Below are positions 24,438-32,907 of a stretch of DNA of 64,000 nt, piece after piece (within the stretch, counting starts at the first letter, position 1; every line of letters begins with the position of its first letter). Location of the stretch: contig NZ_KQ949005.1 of the NCBI RefSeq assembly GCF_001514265.1, forward strand, positions 82,160 to 146,159, written 5' to 3'. The position numbers were made by a program, and so were the translations under genes. The notes below the pieces were generated by a model, which saw only the letters and a program-made list of their open reading frames with translations, did not search any database and had not been told where the DNA came from. The DNA is from Streptomyces resistomycificus (GTDB lineage Bacteria; Actinomycetota; Actinomycetes; Streptomycetales; Streptomycetaceae).

Positions 24438-26237
24438 ATGACCACGAGCGCGGATTCTGCGAGACACCCCGGACGCACCGGTCGCACCGAAGGCCCTTCC
24501 CGGAGACACCTCCTGGCAGGCGCCGCCGGTGCCGGCCTCGCGGTCGCGGCCGGGGTGCAGCAAGGCGCCCGCGCCGCCGAACTGCCTGCCCTCGGCACGT
24601 ACGACGTCGTCGTCATCGGCTCCGGTGCCGCCGGCATGACCGCCGCCCTCACGGCCGCCAGGCGGGGGCTGAGCTGTGTCGTGGTCGAGAAGGCGGCCAC
24701 CTTCGGCGGATCGGCCGCCCGTTCGGGGGCCGGGATCTGGATACCCAACAACCCCGTGATCCTTGCCGCCGGTGTCCCCGACACTCCCGCCAAGGCCGCC
24801 GCCTACCTCGCCGCCGTGGTGGGGGCGGACGTCCCTGCCGACCGGCAGCGTGCCTTCCTCGCCCACGGGCCCGCGATGCTCTCGTCCGTCATGGCCCACA
24901 CCCCGCTGCGCTTCCGCTGGATGGAGGGGTACAGCGACTACTACCCCGAACTCCCCGGCGGCCTCCCGAACGGCCGCTCCATCGAACCCGACCAGCTCGA
25001 CGGCAACCTCCTCGGAGCCGAACTCGCCCGTCTCAACCCGCCGTACCTCGAGGTTCCCGCCGGAATGGTGGTCTTCAGCGCCGACTACAAGTGGCTCGCC
25101 CTGACCGCCGTCAGCGCCCAGGGCGTCGCCGTCGCCGCGGCCTGCCTGGCCCGCGGCACGAAGGCCGCCGCCCTGGGACAGAGGCCGCTCACCATGGGGC
25201 AGTCCCTGGCGGCGGGGCTGCGTATCGGCCTCCGGTCGGCAGGCGTGCCGGTCTGGCTGGGCACCCCGCTCACCGAGCTGTACGTCGAGGGCGGGGCCGT
25301 CGCCGGTGCCGTGGTCAGCCGGGACGGCGTCCCGGGGCTCGTCCGGGCCCGGCGCGGGGTCGTGGTCGGCTCCGGAGGGTTCGAGCACAACGCGGCCATG
25401 CGGGCGCGGTACCAGCGGCAGCCGATCGGCACCGAGTGGACCGTCGGCGCGAAGGAGAACACCGGGGACGGAATCCGGGCGGGCCGGCACATCGGCGCCG
25501 ACCTCGCCCTCATGGACGACGCCTGGTGGGGCCCCGCCATCCCGCTCCCCGGCCAGCCGTACTTCTGCCTCGCCGAACGCACCCTCCCCGGCGGTCTGCT
25601 GGTCAACGCCGCCGGACGCCGGTTCGTCAACGAGGCCGCGCCCTACGGCGACGTCGTTCACACCATGTACGAGCGCAACCCCACCGACCCCGACATCCCG
25701 GCCTGGCTGATCACCGACCAGAACCACCGCAACCGCTACCTCTTCAAGGACGTGGCCCCGGCCTTACCGTTCCCGGACGACTGGTACACCTCCGGCGCGG
25801 CACACAAGGCCTGGACCCTGGACGCCCTGGCCACCGCGATCAACGTTCCCGCGCCCGCCCTGCGCGCCACCGTCGACCGATTCAACGCCCTGGCCCGCAA
25901 AGGGGACGACACCGACTTCGGGCGCGGCGACAGCGCGTACGACCACTACTACACGGACCCCGCCATCCTCCCCGACTCCTGCCTCGCGCCGCTGTGGCTG
26001 CCCCCGTACCACGCCTTCCGCATCGTCCCCGGCGATCTCGGCACCAAGGGCGGCCTGCGCACCGATGCCCGTGCCCGCGTCCTGCGCCCCGACGGCTCGG
26101 TCATCCCCGGCCTGTACGCCGCCGGGAACGCCAGCGCCGCCGTCATGGGCCACAGCTACGCGGGGGCGGGTTCGACCATCGGCCCGGCGATGACCTTCGG
26201 GTACATCGCGGCGCTGGACCTTGCGGGCGCGCTCTAG
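24438..26237 (+). CDS. FAD-dependent oxidoreductase with Tat signal (3-ketosteroid dehydrogenase-like)
   Basis: The protein has 599 residues. A twin-arginine signal (SRRHLLAGAAGAGLAVAAGV, about 22-41) suggests folded export. The FAD-binding motif VVIGSGAAGMTAALTAARRG follows at about 58, with the GGSAARSGAGIWIPNN loop. The end (GHSYAGAGSTIGPAMTFGYI) is typical of the flavocytochrome c/3-ketosteroid-1-dehydrogenase family. The substrate could be a steroid or another enone; this is not settled. Leu443 is a TTA codon (25764-25766), so expression may depend on bldA. ATG 24438 has GGAG 5 nt upstream. Its stop overlaps the convergent methyltransferase stop in CTAG. Confidence 0.8.
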   Translation: MTTSADSARHPGRTGRTEGPSRRHLLAGAAGAGLAVAAGVQQGARAAELPALGTYDVVVIGSGAAGMTAALTAARRGLSCVVVEKAATFGGSAARSGAGIWIPNNPVILAAGVPDTPAKAAAYLAAVVGADVPADRQRAFLAHGPAMLSSVMAHTPLRFRWMEGYSDYYPELPGGLPNGRSIEPDQLDGNLLGAELARLNPPYLEVPAGMVVFSADYKWLALTAVSAQGVAVAAACLARGTKAAALGQRPLTMGQSLAAGLRIGLRSAGVPVWLGTPLTELYVEGGAVAGAVVSRDGVPGLVRARRGVVVGSGGFEHNAAMRARYQRQPIGTEWTVGAKENTGDGIRAGRHIGADLALMDDAWWGPAIPLPGQPYFCLAERTLPGGLLVNAAGRRFVNEAAPYGDVVHTMYERNPTDPDIPAWLITDQNHRNRYLFKDVAPALPFPDDWYTSGAAHKAWTLDALATAINVPAPALRATVDRFNALARKGDDTDFGRGDSAYDHYYTDPAILPDSCLAPLWLPPYHAFRIVPGDLGTKGGLRTDARARVLRPDGSVIPGLYAAGNASAAVMGHSYAGAGSTIGPAMTFGYIAALDLAGAL

Positions 26238-26893
26238 CCGGCGGTCTGTGCCGGCTTCCGCGCGATCAGGAAGGCGTGCGGGGTGGTTTCCTCGAGGCCG
26301 ACGTCCGGTTCGCGGACCGTCCGCGCGACCATGTCGAAGCCGGCCGCCGACAGCAGCTCGGTGACGGCCTCCGGCCGCCTCCGCTGGAAGTCGAGCGACA
26401 CCGGGCGGCCGAACGGCCGGTCGTGGTGCCGGGGCTCGTCGCCGACCTGGAAGGCGACGAGGAGGTGTCCGCCGGGGGCCAGGACGCGGTGGAACTCGGC
26501 GAAGAGGCCGGGCAGCCGGTCCACAGGGGTGTGGATGGACGAGTAGTAGGACACGACTCCCGCGAGCGCCCCGTCGGCCATCCCCAGCTCCAGCATCGAG
26601 CCCTGCTCGAAACGCAGGTCGGGGTTCTCCCGGCGGGCGATGGCGAGCATCGACTCGGACAGGTCGAGCCCGACCACGGACAGCCCGAGGGAAGCGAGAT
26701 ACCCGGTCGTCCGGCCCGGCCCGCACCCCAGGTCCGCCACCGCGCCGCCGTCACCGACGAGCTCGGCGAACGCGGTGAGCACAGCCCGGTCCAGCGGCCT
26801 GGGGGCGAGCGCGTCGCGGAAACGGTCGGCGTAGTCCTCGGCCACGGCGTCGTAGAAGGTGCGGGTGGCGGTCAGGAAGTCGGTGTCGGTCAT
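26234..26893 (-). CDS. Class I SAM-dependent methyltransferase
   Basis: The protein has 219 residues with a Rossmann methyltransferase fold. Motif I is VADLGCGPGRTTGYLASLG, an acidic residue follows in VVGLDLSESML, and motif post-I/III regions are FEQGSMLELGMADGALAGVV and LAPGGHLLVAF. The substrate is unknown. The ATG at 26893 gives the normal start (MTDTDFLTATRTFYDAVAED). A TAACGT hexamer 8 nt upstream may be a -10 for a near-leaderless transcript. It is convergent with the Tat-type flavoprotein gene. Confidence 0.85.
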   Translation of the reverse strand: MTDTDFLTATRTFYDAVAEDYADRFRDALAPRPLDRAVLTAFAELVGDGGAVADLGCGPGRTTGYLASLGLSVVGLDLSESMLAIARRENPDLRFEQGSMLELGMADGALAGVVSYYSSIHTPVDRLPGLFAEFHRVLAPGGHLLVAFQVGDEPRHHDRPFGRPVSLDFQRRRPEAVTELLSAAGFDMVARTVREPDVGLEETTPHAFLIARKPAQTAG

Positions 26894-27009
26894 GGGCGCG
26901 GACGTTAGCGGCAGCCACCGACAGTCCTGGGCGGCCACCGCCGCTTTCAGGCCACCCCCCTGGGCGACCGGCCCGTCGCCCCCGGCCCTGAGCGTGTGCG
27001 GGCAAAGGC

Positions 27010-27042
27010 AGGAGCCCCGTCGCCTTGCGGCACGGGGCTCCT
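27010..27042 (-). terminator. Hairpin terminator after the cold-shock gene
   Basis: An 11-bp perfect stem (27010-27020 with 27032-27042) with an 11-nt loop lies 46 nt beyond the stop of the cold-shock gene on the minus strand. Confidence 0.75.
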
Positions 27043-27087
27043 TGGGTACTGCTAGTCGTTCTGGATCAGAGCTTTGGGCTCATGAAC

Positions 27088-27291
27088 TCAGACGGGGGTG
27101 ACGTTCTCCGCCTGCGGGCCCTTCGGGCCCTGAGTCACGTCGAAGGAGACCTGCTGGTTCTCCTCCAGCGAACGGAAGCCGTTCGCATTGATCGCGGAGT
27201 AGTGGACGAAGACGTCGGGGCCGCCGCCTTCTTGGGCGATGAAGCCAAAGCCCTTTTCGGCGTTGAACCACTTCACGGTTCCGGTAGCCAT
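27088..27291 (-). CDS. Cold-shock protein (CspA family)
   Basis: This single cold-shock domain of 67 residues carries both RNA-binding motifs: KGFGFI (RNP1) and VFVHYS (RNP2). It binds single-stranded nucleic acid and acts as an RNA chaperone. The start is well supported by AAGGAGG 4 nt upstream. The minus-strand frame stays open upstream, but this is leader sequence. A promoter at 27451-27478 and a leader of about 150 nt with a hairpin suggest post-transcriptional control. Confidence 0.96.
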   Translation of the reverse strand: MATGTVKWFNAEKGFGFIAQEGGGPDVFVHYSAINANGFRSLEENQQVSFDVTQGPKGPQAENVTPV

Positions 27292-27384
27292 AAGCCCTCC
27301 TTGGGCCCAAAGGGTTGCCCTGCTCCAGAACCCTGCAAGTGTGAAAACAAAATGCCGCACAACTGCATACGTCTGAAAACGACG

Positions 27385-27415
27385 AGAGCCCGCGGTTACA
27401 TGCTCCGCAGGCTCT
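27385..27415 (-). promoter_or_regulatory. Leader hairpin of the cold-shock mRNA
   Basis: AGAGCC and GCGG (27385-27395) pair with CCGC and GGCTCT (27405-27415) around a 9-nt loop with one C/A mismatch. The hairpin lies about 95-125 nt upstream of the start codon, inside the predicted leader. It could act in temperature sensing or stability, or be an attenuator. Confidence 0.5.
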
Positions 27416-27450
27416 GTACTGCAAGGGAAACCAAACTGCAACTTGCGGCG

Positions 27451-27478
27451 AGCCTAGCACGTGGGCAGCCGAAAGCAA
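27451..27478 (-). promoter_or_regulatory. Promoter of the cold-shock gene
   Basis: On the minus strand TTGCTT (27473-27478) and TAGGCT (27451-27456) are separated by 16 bp. Initiation near 27445 would give a leader of about 150 nt. Confidence 0.5.
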
Positions 27479-27623
27479 TAGAGGTCAAGATCACGTCACT
27501 CGGACGTATGAAGGGGCCTGCCCCGGGGTTGACGGGGTGGAAGTGAAGCGGGGGCGACAGGCGAGTCACACCTTGGCCACACTCGAGGCGCACCCTGAGG
27601 TCTGCACCGTACCGCATGGGGTC

Positions 27624-27629
27624 TAGTCT
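27624..27629 (+). promoter_or_regulatory. -10 hexamer, leaderless start of mqnA
   Basis: TAGTCT lies 6 nt before the GTG of mqnA and no Shine-Dalgarno is seen, so the mRNA probably begins at the start codon. Confidence 0.5.
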
Positions 27630-27635
27630 CGCGAT

Positions 27636-28484
27636 GTGGACATTTCTCGCACCCGGCCGCGCGTCGGCCACATCCAGTTCCTCAACTGCCTGCCCCTGTA
27701 CTGGGGGCTCGCGAGAACCGGCACCCTCCTCGACTTCGAGCTGACCAAGGACACCCCCGAGAAGCTCAGCGAGCAGCTGGTGCGCGGGAGCCTGGACATC
27801 GGGCCCGTCACCCTGGTCGAGTTCCTCAGGAACGCCGACGACCTGGTCGCCTTCCCGGACATCGCGGTGGGCTGCGACGGCCCGGTGATGTCCTGCGTGA
27901 TCGTCTCGAAGGTCCCGCTGGACGAGCTGGACGGCGCCCGGGTCGCGCTCGGCTCGACCTCGCGCACCTCCGTCCGCCTCGCCCAGCTCCTGCTGGCCGA
28001 CCGCTACGGCGTCCGGCCCGACTACTACACCTGCCCGCCGGACCTCAGCCTGATGATGCAGGAGGCCGAGGCCGCCGTCCTCATCGGGGACGCGGCGCTG
28101 CGGGCCAACCTGCTCGACGGACCCAGGTTCGGGCTCGAGGTCCACGACCTCGGTGCGCTCTGGAAGGAGTGGACCGGGCTGCCCTTCGTCTTCGCGGTGT
28201 GGGCCGCCCGCCGGGACTACCTGGAGCGCGAGCCCGTCATCACCCGCAAGGTCCACGAGGCCTTCCTCGCCTCCCGCAACCTCTCCCTGGAGGAGGTCGG
28301 CAAGGTCGCCGAGCAGGCGGCCCGCTGGGAGGCCTTCGACGAGGATGTCCTGGAGCGCTACTTCACCACCCTCGACTTCCGCTTCGGCGGCCCGCAGCTC
28401 GCGGCGGTCGCCGAGTTCGCCCGCCGGGTCGGGCCGACGACCGGCTTCCCGGCGGACGTGAAGGTCGATCTGCTCCAGCCGTGA
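27636..28484 (+). CDS. mqnA: Chorismate dehydratase MqnA
   Basis: The protein has 282 residues and a periplasmic-binding-like fold. It dehydrates chorismate to 3-enolpyruvyl-benzoate, the first step of the futalosine pathway. The start RVGHIQFLNCLPLYWGL, the Ser-rich SCVIVSKVPL, and the substrate loop LGSTSRTSVRLAQLLL are typical. It stands apart from the other mqn genes here, next to the cold-shock and kinase genes. The start is a GTG with a probable leaderless transcript. Confidence 0.93.
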   Translation: MDISRTRPRVGHIQFLNCLPLYWGLARTGTLLDFELTKDTPEKLSEQLVRGSLDIGPVTLVEFLRNADDLVAFPDIAVGCDGPVMSCVIVSKVPLDELDGARVALGSTSRTSVRLAQLLLADRYGVRPDYYTCPPDLSLMMQEAEAAVLIGDAALRANLLDGPRFGLEVHDLGALWKEWTGLPFVFAVWAARRDYLEREPVITRKVHEAFLASRNLSLEEVGKVAEQAARWEAFDEDVLERYFTTLDFRFGGPQLAAVAEFARRVGPTTGFPADVKVDLLQP

Positions 28485-28546
28485 GCCTGGGAGGACTTCG
28501 GGACTACGCTGCTGGGACTTGAGGCGTACGGGGGAGGAGCGACGCC

Positions 28547-30406
28547 ATGCAGCCGCTCGGAGTCGACGAACCCACCGTCGTGGGGCCCTACCGGCTGCTC
28601 GGCCGGCTCGGCTCCGGCGGTATGGGCCGGGTCTACCTCGGCCGCAGTACCGGCGGCCGCACGGTCGCCGTGAAGATCGTGCACCCGCACTTCGCGCTCG
28701 ACGAGGAGTTCCGCGCCCGCTTCCGCCGCGAGGTCGACGCGGCGCGACGGGTCGGCGGCGTCTGGACCGCGTCGGTCCTGGACGCGGACCCGGAGGCCGC
28801 GGTGCCGTGGGTGGCGACCGCCTACGCGGCGGGGCCGTCGCTGTCGGCGGCGGTCGCGGACGTCGGTGCGCTGCCCGCCCGTTCGGTACGGGCGCTGGGG
28901 GCCGGCCTCGCGGAAGCGCTGACGGCGGTGCACGAGCTGGGACTGGTGCACCGGGACGTGAAGCCCTCCAACGTGCTGCTGACCCTGGACGGACCGCTCC
29001 TCATCGACTTCGGCATCGCCCGGGCCACCGACGGCACGGCGTCCCTCACGTCCAGCGGTGTCTCGATCGGCTCGCCCGGCTACATGTCGCCCGAACAGAT
29101 CCTCGGCGAGTCGGCGACCGGGGCAGCCGACGTCTTCTCACTGGGCGCGGTGCTGGCGTACGCGGCGACCGGGGAGGCACCCTTCCGCGGCGACTCCTCG
29201 GCGGCGCTGCTCTACCGGGTCGTCCACGAGCAGCCCGAACTCGGCCCGCTCGACGGTGATCTGCGGTCCCTGGTGGAGGCCTGCCTCGCCAAGGACCCGG
29301 GTGCACGGCCGACGCCGGGTGAAGTGGCCCGGCGGCTGGCCCCCGAGGGGGCGGCCCGCCTGGTCGCGGGCGGATGGCTGCCGGGCGCCCTGGTGGAGCA
29401 GGTCAGCCGTGGCGCCGTACGCCTGCTGAACCTGGAGACGGCACAGGACGTGACGTCCGGGCCGGTCGACTTCAGCCGGACCTCGGAGGCGGGACCGGTG
29501 CCCGGCTCGGTGGCGGGATCCGTAGCGGGCGCCGGGGCGGTGGCACTGGGCAAGGGCTCGGAGGCACCGCCGGTGGGGGAGGCCCCCGTCGGCTCGGCCG
29601 CACCGGCCGCTCCCGTCTCGCCGGCCGGTGCGGCTGCGGCGGCCGGCTCGGCCGCCCCGGTCGGGGTGTTCGGGCCGCCGCCGGTCATGGTGCCGGTGGA
29701 CAGGCCGGTCGCGTCGGCTCCCGCCGACGCCGTTCCCGGCCCCGTACCCGCGCACGCCCCCACCCCCACCTCCGTCCCCGAGCCGCGGGACGCGTCCGAC
29801 ACGTCGGCCTCCGACCGCCGTCCCGGCAAGCTCTCCGTCTCCCTCTCCGCCACGGCCGTCCCCGGGCCCGCCGGCCGGGGACGTCGGCTCAGTTGCACGG
29901 TGGCTCTCGCGGTCGCGGGTGCGCTGGCGGCGGTGACGGTCGGGTCGGTGCTCGTGTTCGACCTGCTGCCAGACAACGCGCGGGGCCCGTCGAGCGATGC
30001 CGGCAGTGGCGCCCACTCACCGTCGCCGACCGCCGGAAGCGAGGCGGAGGCGGTCCCGGCCCGCTATGTCGGCACCTGGGAGGGCCAGGCCGTCGCCCTC
30101 GACGGCACGCTCCCCATGGGCACCTTCCGGCTGACCGTGAAATCCGTCGGCGTGGGCGGGAAGTTGGGCACGCTCCGGCACACGGACGTGCTCGGCGGCG
30201 TCTGCGACGACGTACTGACCCTGAAGAAGGTGACGAAGAAGCAGATCACGGCGACCACCGTCGGCGCCGGGTCCAACCGAGGCGTGTGCAGCCAGGCCGC
30301 CCACACGGTCCGCATCACTCCGGTCGGCGACGACCTGCGGTACGACTCGGACAGCGAGGACTCCGGCAGGCCCAGGGCGCGGCTGTCGAAGGTCGAGCCC
30401 GGATGA
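28547..30406 (+). CDS. Membrane Ser/Thr protein kinase
   Basis: The protein has 619 residues. A Hanks-type kinase domain lies at about residues 14-275: glycine loop GRLGSGGMGRVYLG, Lys43 in VAVKIV, His135-Arg-Asp137 in HRDVKPSNVLL, DFGIA, then SPGYMSPEQ. A linker of about 160 residues rich in Pro, Ala and Ser follows, then one membrane span (about 449-475). The extracytoplasmic domain of about 140 residues begins YVGTWEGQAVALDGTLPMG and carries two Cys; it has no PASTA repeats. The signal sensed is unknown. The stop overlaps the prepilin peptidase start (ATGA). GGGAGGAG lies 7 nt before the ATG. Confidence 0.92.
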   Translation: MQPLGVDEPTVVGPYRLLGRLGSGGMGRVYLGRSTGGRTVAVKIVHPHFALDEEFRARFRREVDAARRVGGVWTASVLDADPEAAVPWVATAYAAGPSLSAAVADVGALPARSVRALGAGLAEALTAVHELGLVHRDVKPSNVLLTLDGPLLIDFGIARATDGTASLTSSGVSIGSPGYMSPEQILGESATGAADVFSLGAVLAYAATGEAPFRGDSSAALLYRVVHEQPELGPLDGDLRSLVEACLAKDPGARPTPGEVARRLAPEGAARLVAGGWLPGALVEQVSRGAVRLLNLETAQDVTSGPVDFSRTSEAGPVPGSVAGSVAGAGAVALGKGSEAPPVGEAPVGSAAPAAPVSPAGAAAAAGSAAPVGVFGPPPVMVPVDRPVASAPADAVPGPVPAHAPTPTSVPEPRDASDTSASDRRPGKLSVSLSATAVPGPAGRGRRLSCTVALAVAGALAAVTVGSVLVFDLLPDNARGPSSDAGSGAHSPSPTAGSEAEAVPARYVGTWEGQAVALDGTLPMGTFRLTVKSVGVGGKLGTLRHTDVLGGVCDDVLTLKKVTKKQITATTVGAGSNRGVCSQAAHTVRITPVGDDLRYDSDSEDSGRPRARLSKVEPG

Positions 30407-31161
30407 CGGGTCTGTTGATCGCCGTCGCCGCGTTGTGGGGGGCGGTGACGGGAACGCTCGTGCCGCGCGCCGCCTACCGGTTCTCGGTCCCGCCGGAGGA
30501 GACCTGGCGGGAACGGTGTCCCGGCGGGCACCCCATCAGGGGATGGATCGGGTGGGCGCGTTGCCGGGAGTGCCACTCCGGCGACAGCCCCTGCACCCCC
30601 TTCACCTCCTACAGCGTCTACGGCCCCCGCACCTCCCTCGTCGCCCTGGTCACCGCGCTCGTCTGTGCCGCACTCGCCGCCGCCACCGACACCCGGCCGG
30701 AGATCGCCGTCTGGCTGCTGCTCGCGCCCGTCGGGGTGCTGCTGGCCGTCGTCGACTTCCGGGTGAAGCGGCTGCCCGACGTGCTGACCCTGCCGCTCGC
30801 CGCCGCCGCGCTGGTGCTGCTCGGGCTGGTCACGCTGGTGCCCGAGCACGTCGGTGACTGGCGGTCCGCCGCGCTGGGTGCCCTCGCGCTCGGGACCGGC
30901 TACTTCGTGCTGTGGCTGGTCAACCCCGGCGGCATGGGCTTCGGCGACGTGAAGCTGGCGATCGGGATCGGGGCCGTGCTCGGCTGGTACGGCTGGGGGA
31001 CCGTGCTGGTCGGCACCTTCGCCGGGTTCCTGCTGGGGGCGGTGTACGGCGGCGCGCTGGTCGTGGCGCGGCGGGCCGGACGCCGGACGGCGATCCCGTT
31101 CGGGCCGTTCCTGATCACGGGGGCGTACCTCGGTCTGCTGGCCGGCGCCTGCGCGGCCTGA
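30403..31161 (+). CDS. Prepilin peptidase (A24 family)
   Basis: This multi-span membrane aspartic protease has 252 residues. The two catalytic Asp are in VVDFRVKRLPD (near a span start) and the GFGDVK motif (PGGMGFGDVKLAIG). It would cleave type IV pilin-like or Tad-type pilin leader peptides. The N-terminal cytoplasmic loop has several Cys (CPGGHPIRGWIGWARCRECH), a zinc-site-like arrangement seen in many bacterial members. It is coupled by ATGA to the kinase gene. No pilin or assembly genes are in the window. Confidence 0.85.
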   Translation: MTGLLIAVAALWGAVTGTLVPRAAYRFSVPPEETWRERCPGGHPIRGWIGWARCRECHSGDSPCTPFTSYSVYGPRTSLVALVTALVCAALAAATDTRPEIAVWLLLAPVGVLLAVVDFRVKRLPDVLTLPLAAAALVLLGLVTLVPEHVGDWRSAALGALALGTGYFVLWLVNPGGMGFGDVKLAIGIGAVLGWYGWGTVLVGTFAGFLLGAVYGGALVVARRAGRRTAIPFGPFLITGAYLGLLAGACAA

Positions 31162-31186
31162 GGTCGGCCGGGAAAACCGCCTGACG

Positions 31187-31192
31187 TAGGCT
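31187..31192 (+). promoter_or_regulatory. -10 hexamer of mqnC
   Basis: TAGGCT would start transcription near 31199, giving a leader of about 36 nt before GTG 31235. Confidence 0.4.
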
Positions 31193-31234
31193 GGTTCAGT
31201 CCGCCCACAACCCTTGACGAAAGGGACGCCCCCG

Positions 31235-32434
31235 GTGACCGAGAAGGCCGACCTTCAGTCCGTCCTCGACCGTGCCGCCGAAGGCGGGCGCATCTCCCCT
31301 GAGGAAGCACTCGACCTCTACCGCGACGCCCCGCTGCACGCGTTGGGCGCCGCCGCCGACGCCGTACGGCGTCGGCGGTACGCCGGGACCGAGCACATCG
31401 CCACGTACATCATCGAGCGCAACATCAACTACACGAACGTGTGCGTCACGGCGTGCAGGTTCTGCGCCTTCTACGCGGCTCCCAAGGACGAGGCCAAGGG
31501 CTGGACCCGCGACCTGGACGACATCCTGCGCCGGTGCGCGGAGACCGTCGAGCTCGGCGGTACGCAGATCATGTTCCAGGGCGGGCACCACCCGGACTAC
31601 GGCGTCGAGTACTACGAGAAGCACTTCTCCGCCATCAAGCAGGCCTTCCCGCAGCTGGTCATCCACAGCCTGGGGGCGTCCGAGGTCGAGCACATGGCCC
31701 GGATCTCGAAGGTGTCGGTCGAGGAGGCGATCCAGCGCATCCACGCCGCCGGACTCGACTCCTTCGCCGGCGCGGGCGCCGAGCTGCTGCCCGAGCGGCC
31801 CCGCAAGGCCATCGCCCCGCTGAAGGAGAGCGGCGAGCGCTGGCTGGAGATCATGGAGATCGCGCACGGGCTGGGCGTGGAGTCCACGTCCACCATGCTG
31901 ATGGGCACCGGCGAGACCAACGCCGAGCGCATCGAGCACCTGCGGATGATCCGTGACGTACAGGACCGTACGGGCGGATTCCGTGCCTTCATCCCGTACA
32001 CCTACCAGCCCGAGAACAACCACCTGAAGGGCCGCACGCAGGCCACGCTCTTCGAGTACCTGCGGATGATCGCCATCGCGCGGCTGTTCATGGACAACAT
32101 CGCCCACATCCAGGGCTCCTGGCTGACCACGGGCAAGGAGGTCGGCCAGCTGTCCCTGCACTACGGCGCCGACGACCTCGGCTCGATCATGCTGGAGGAG
32201 AACGTCGTCTCCTCGGCCGGCGCCAAGCACCGCTCCAACCGCATGGAGATCATCGACCTCATCCGCAAGGCGGGGCGGGTCCCGGCCCAGCGGGCGACGA
32301 CGTACGAGCACCTCGTCGTCCACGACGACCCGGCGAACGACCCCGTCGACGAGCGCGTGATGTCCCACATCTCCTCCACGGCGATCGCGGGCGGGACGGC
32401 TCACCCCGAGCTGAAGCTGCTGGCTTCCAACTGA
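31235..32434 (+). CDS. mqnC: Cyclic dehypoxanthinyl futalosine synthase MqnC (radical SAM)
   Basis: This radical SAM enzyme has 399 residues and cluster cysteines 70, 74 and 77 (NVCVTACRFCAFY). It cyclises dehypoxanthine futalosine in the futalosine route. It is the paralogue of MqnE at 15.1 kb; the motif CVTACRFCAFYAAP and the MFQGGHHPDYGVEYYE segment identify MqnC. GTG 31235 was chosen; a TTG at 31214 would add seven residues. AAGGGA lies about 10 nt upstream. The gene is followed at 17 bp by an imidazolonepropionase-like ORF, perhaps in the same transcript. Confidence 0.94.
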   Translation: MTEKADLQSVLDRAAEGGRISPEEALDLYRDAPLHALGAAADAVRRRRYAGTEHIATYIIERNINYTNVCVTACRFCAFYAAPKDEAKGWTRDLDDILRRCAETVELGGTQIMFQGGHHPDYGVEYYEKHFSAIKQAFPQLVIHSLGASEVEHMARISKVSVEEAIQRIHAAGLDSFAGAGAELLPERPRKAIAPLKESGERWLEIMEIAHGLGVESTSTMLMGTGETNAERIEHLRMIRDVQDRTGGFRAFIPYTYQPENNHLKGRTQATLFEYLRMIAIARLFMDNIAHIQGSWLTTGKEVGQLSLHYGADDLGSIMLEENVVSSAGAKHRSNRMEIIDLIRKAGRVPAQRATTYEHLVVHDDPANDPVDERVMSHISSTAIAGGTAHPELKLLASN

Positions 32435-32451
32435 GCTGACCAGAGGGCACG

Positions 32452-32907
32452 TTGGAGACGATTCACGCGGCGGACGAGGTCCGGGTCACCTGGGACGCGG
32501 AGCCGATCAGGGACGGTGCCGTCGTGGTGGGGCGGGACCGGATCGGTGCCGTCGGGAGTTTCGAGGAGCTGCGCGAGCGGTTTCCGGGGGCGCGGGTGCG
32601 CAGGTGGCACGGTGTGCTGGGGCCCGCGCGCGTCCACGAGGGCCCGCTCCCTCACGCGCCGACGCCGCGTGAGCGCATCCACGCGGTGCTGAAGTCCGGC
32701 GCGGTGGTGATCCTCGGGGACTACGCCGACGCACCCGGCCTGCGGGCGGCGGCCGAGCGGAACGACGTCGTGGTGTGGCCCGGCGTGACGCCCTCATGGC
32801 AGCCGTCCATCCGTCAGACCGGCCGCGCCGACCTCGCCGTGTTCGACGAGAGGGGCGTGTGCGTCGCGACGGTGTGCGCGGGACGCCTCGTCCACCGCAG
32901 ACGCTGA
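32452..32907 (+). CDS. Imidazolonepropionase-like composite-domain protein
   Basis: The protein has 151 residues and begins at a TTG with AGAGGG 4 nt upstream. The sequence (DEVRVTWDAEPIRDGAVVVG ... GRADLAVFDERGVCVATVCAG) resembles the beta-sandwich part of amidohydrolases such as imidazolonepropionase. The TIM barrel and its metal ligands are missing, so it is probably not an enzyme of that type. It follows mqnC closely. The last 114 bp are overlapped by the convergent GH18 gene. The function is unknown. Confidence 0.65.
   Translation: METIHAADEVRVTWDAEPIRDGAVVVGRDRIGAVGSFEELRERFPGARVRRWHGVLGPARVHEGPLPHAPTPRERIHAVLKSGAVVILGDYADAPGLRAAAERNDVVVWPGVTPSWQPSIRQTGRADLAVFDERGVCVATVCAGRLVHRRR

Noticed and set aside
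27292..27441. Extended cold-shock protein with 50 more N-terminal residues
   Set aside because: The extension is not protein-like, and a strong AAGGAGG supports the start at 27291; the sequence is better read as a leader.
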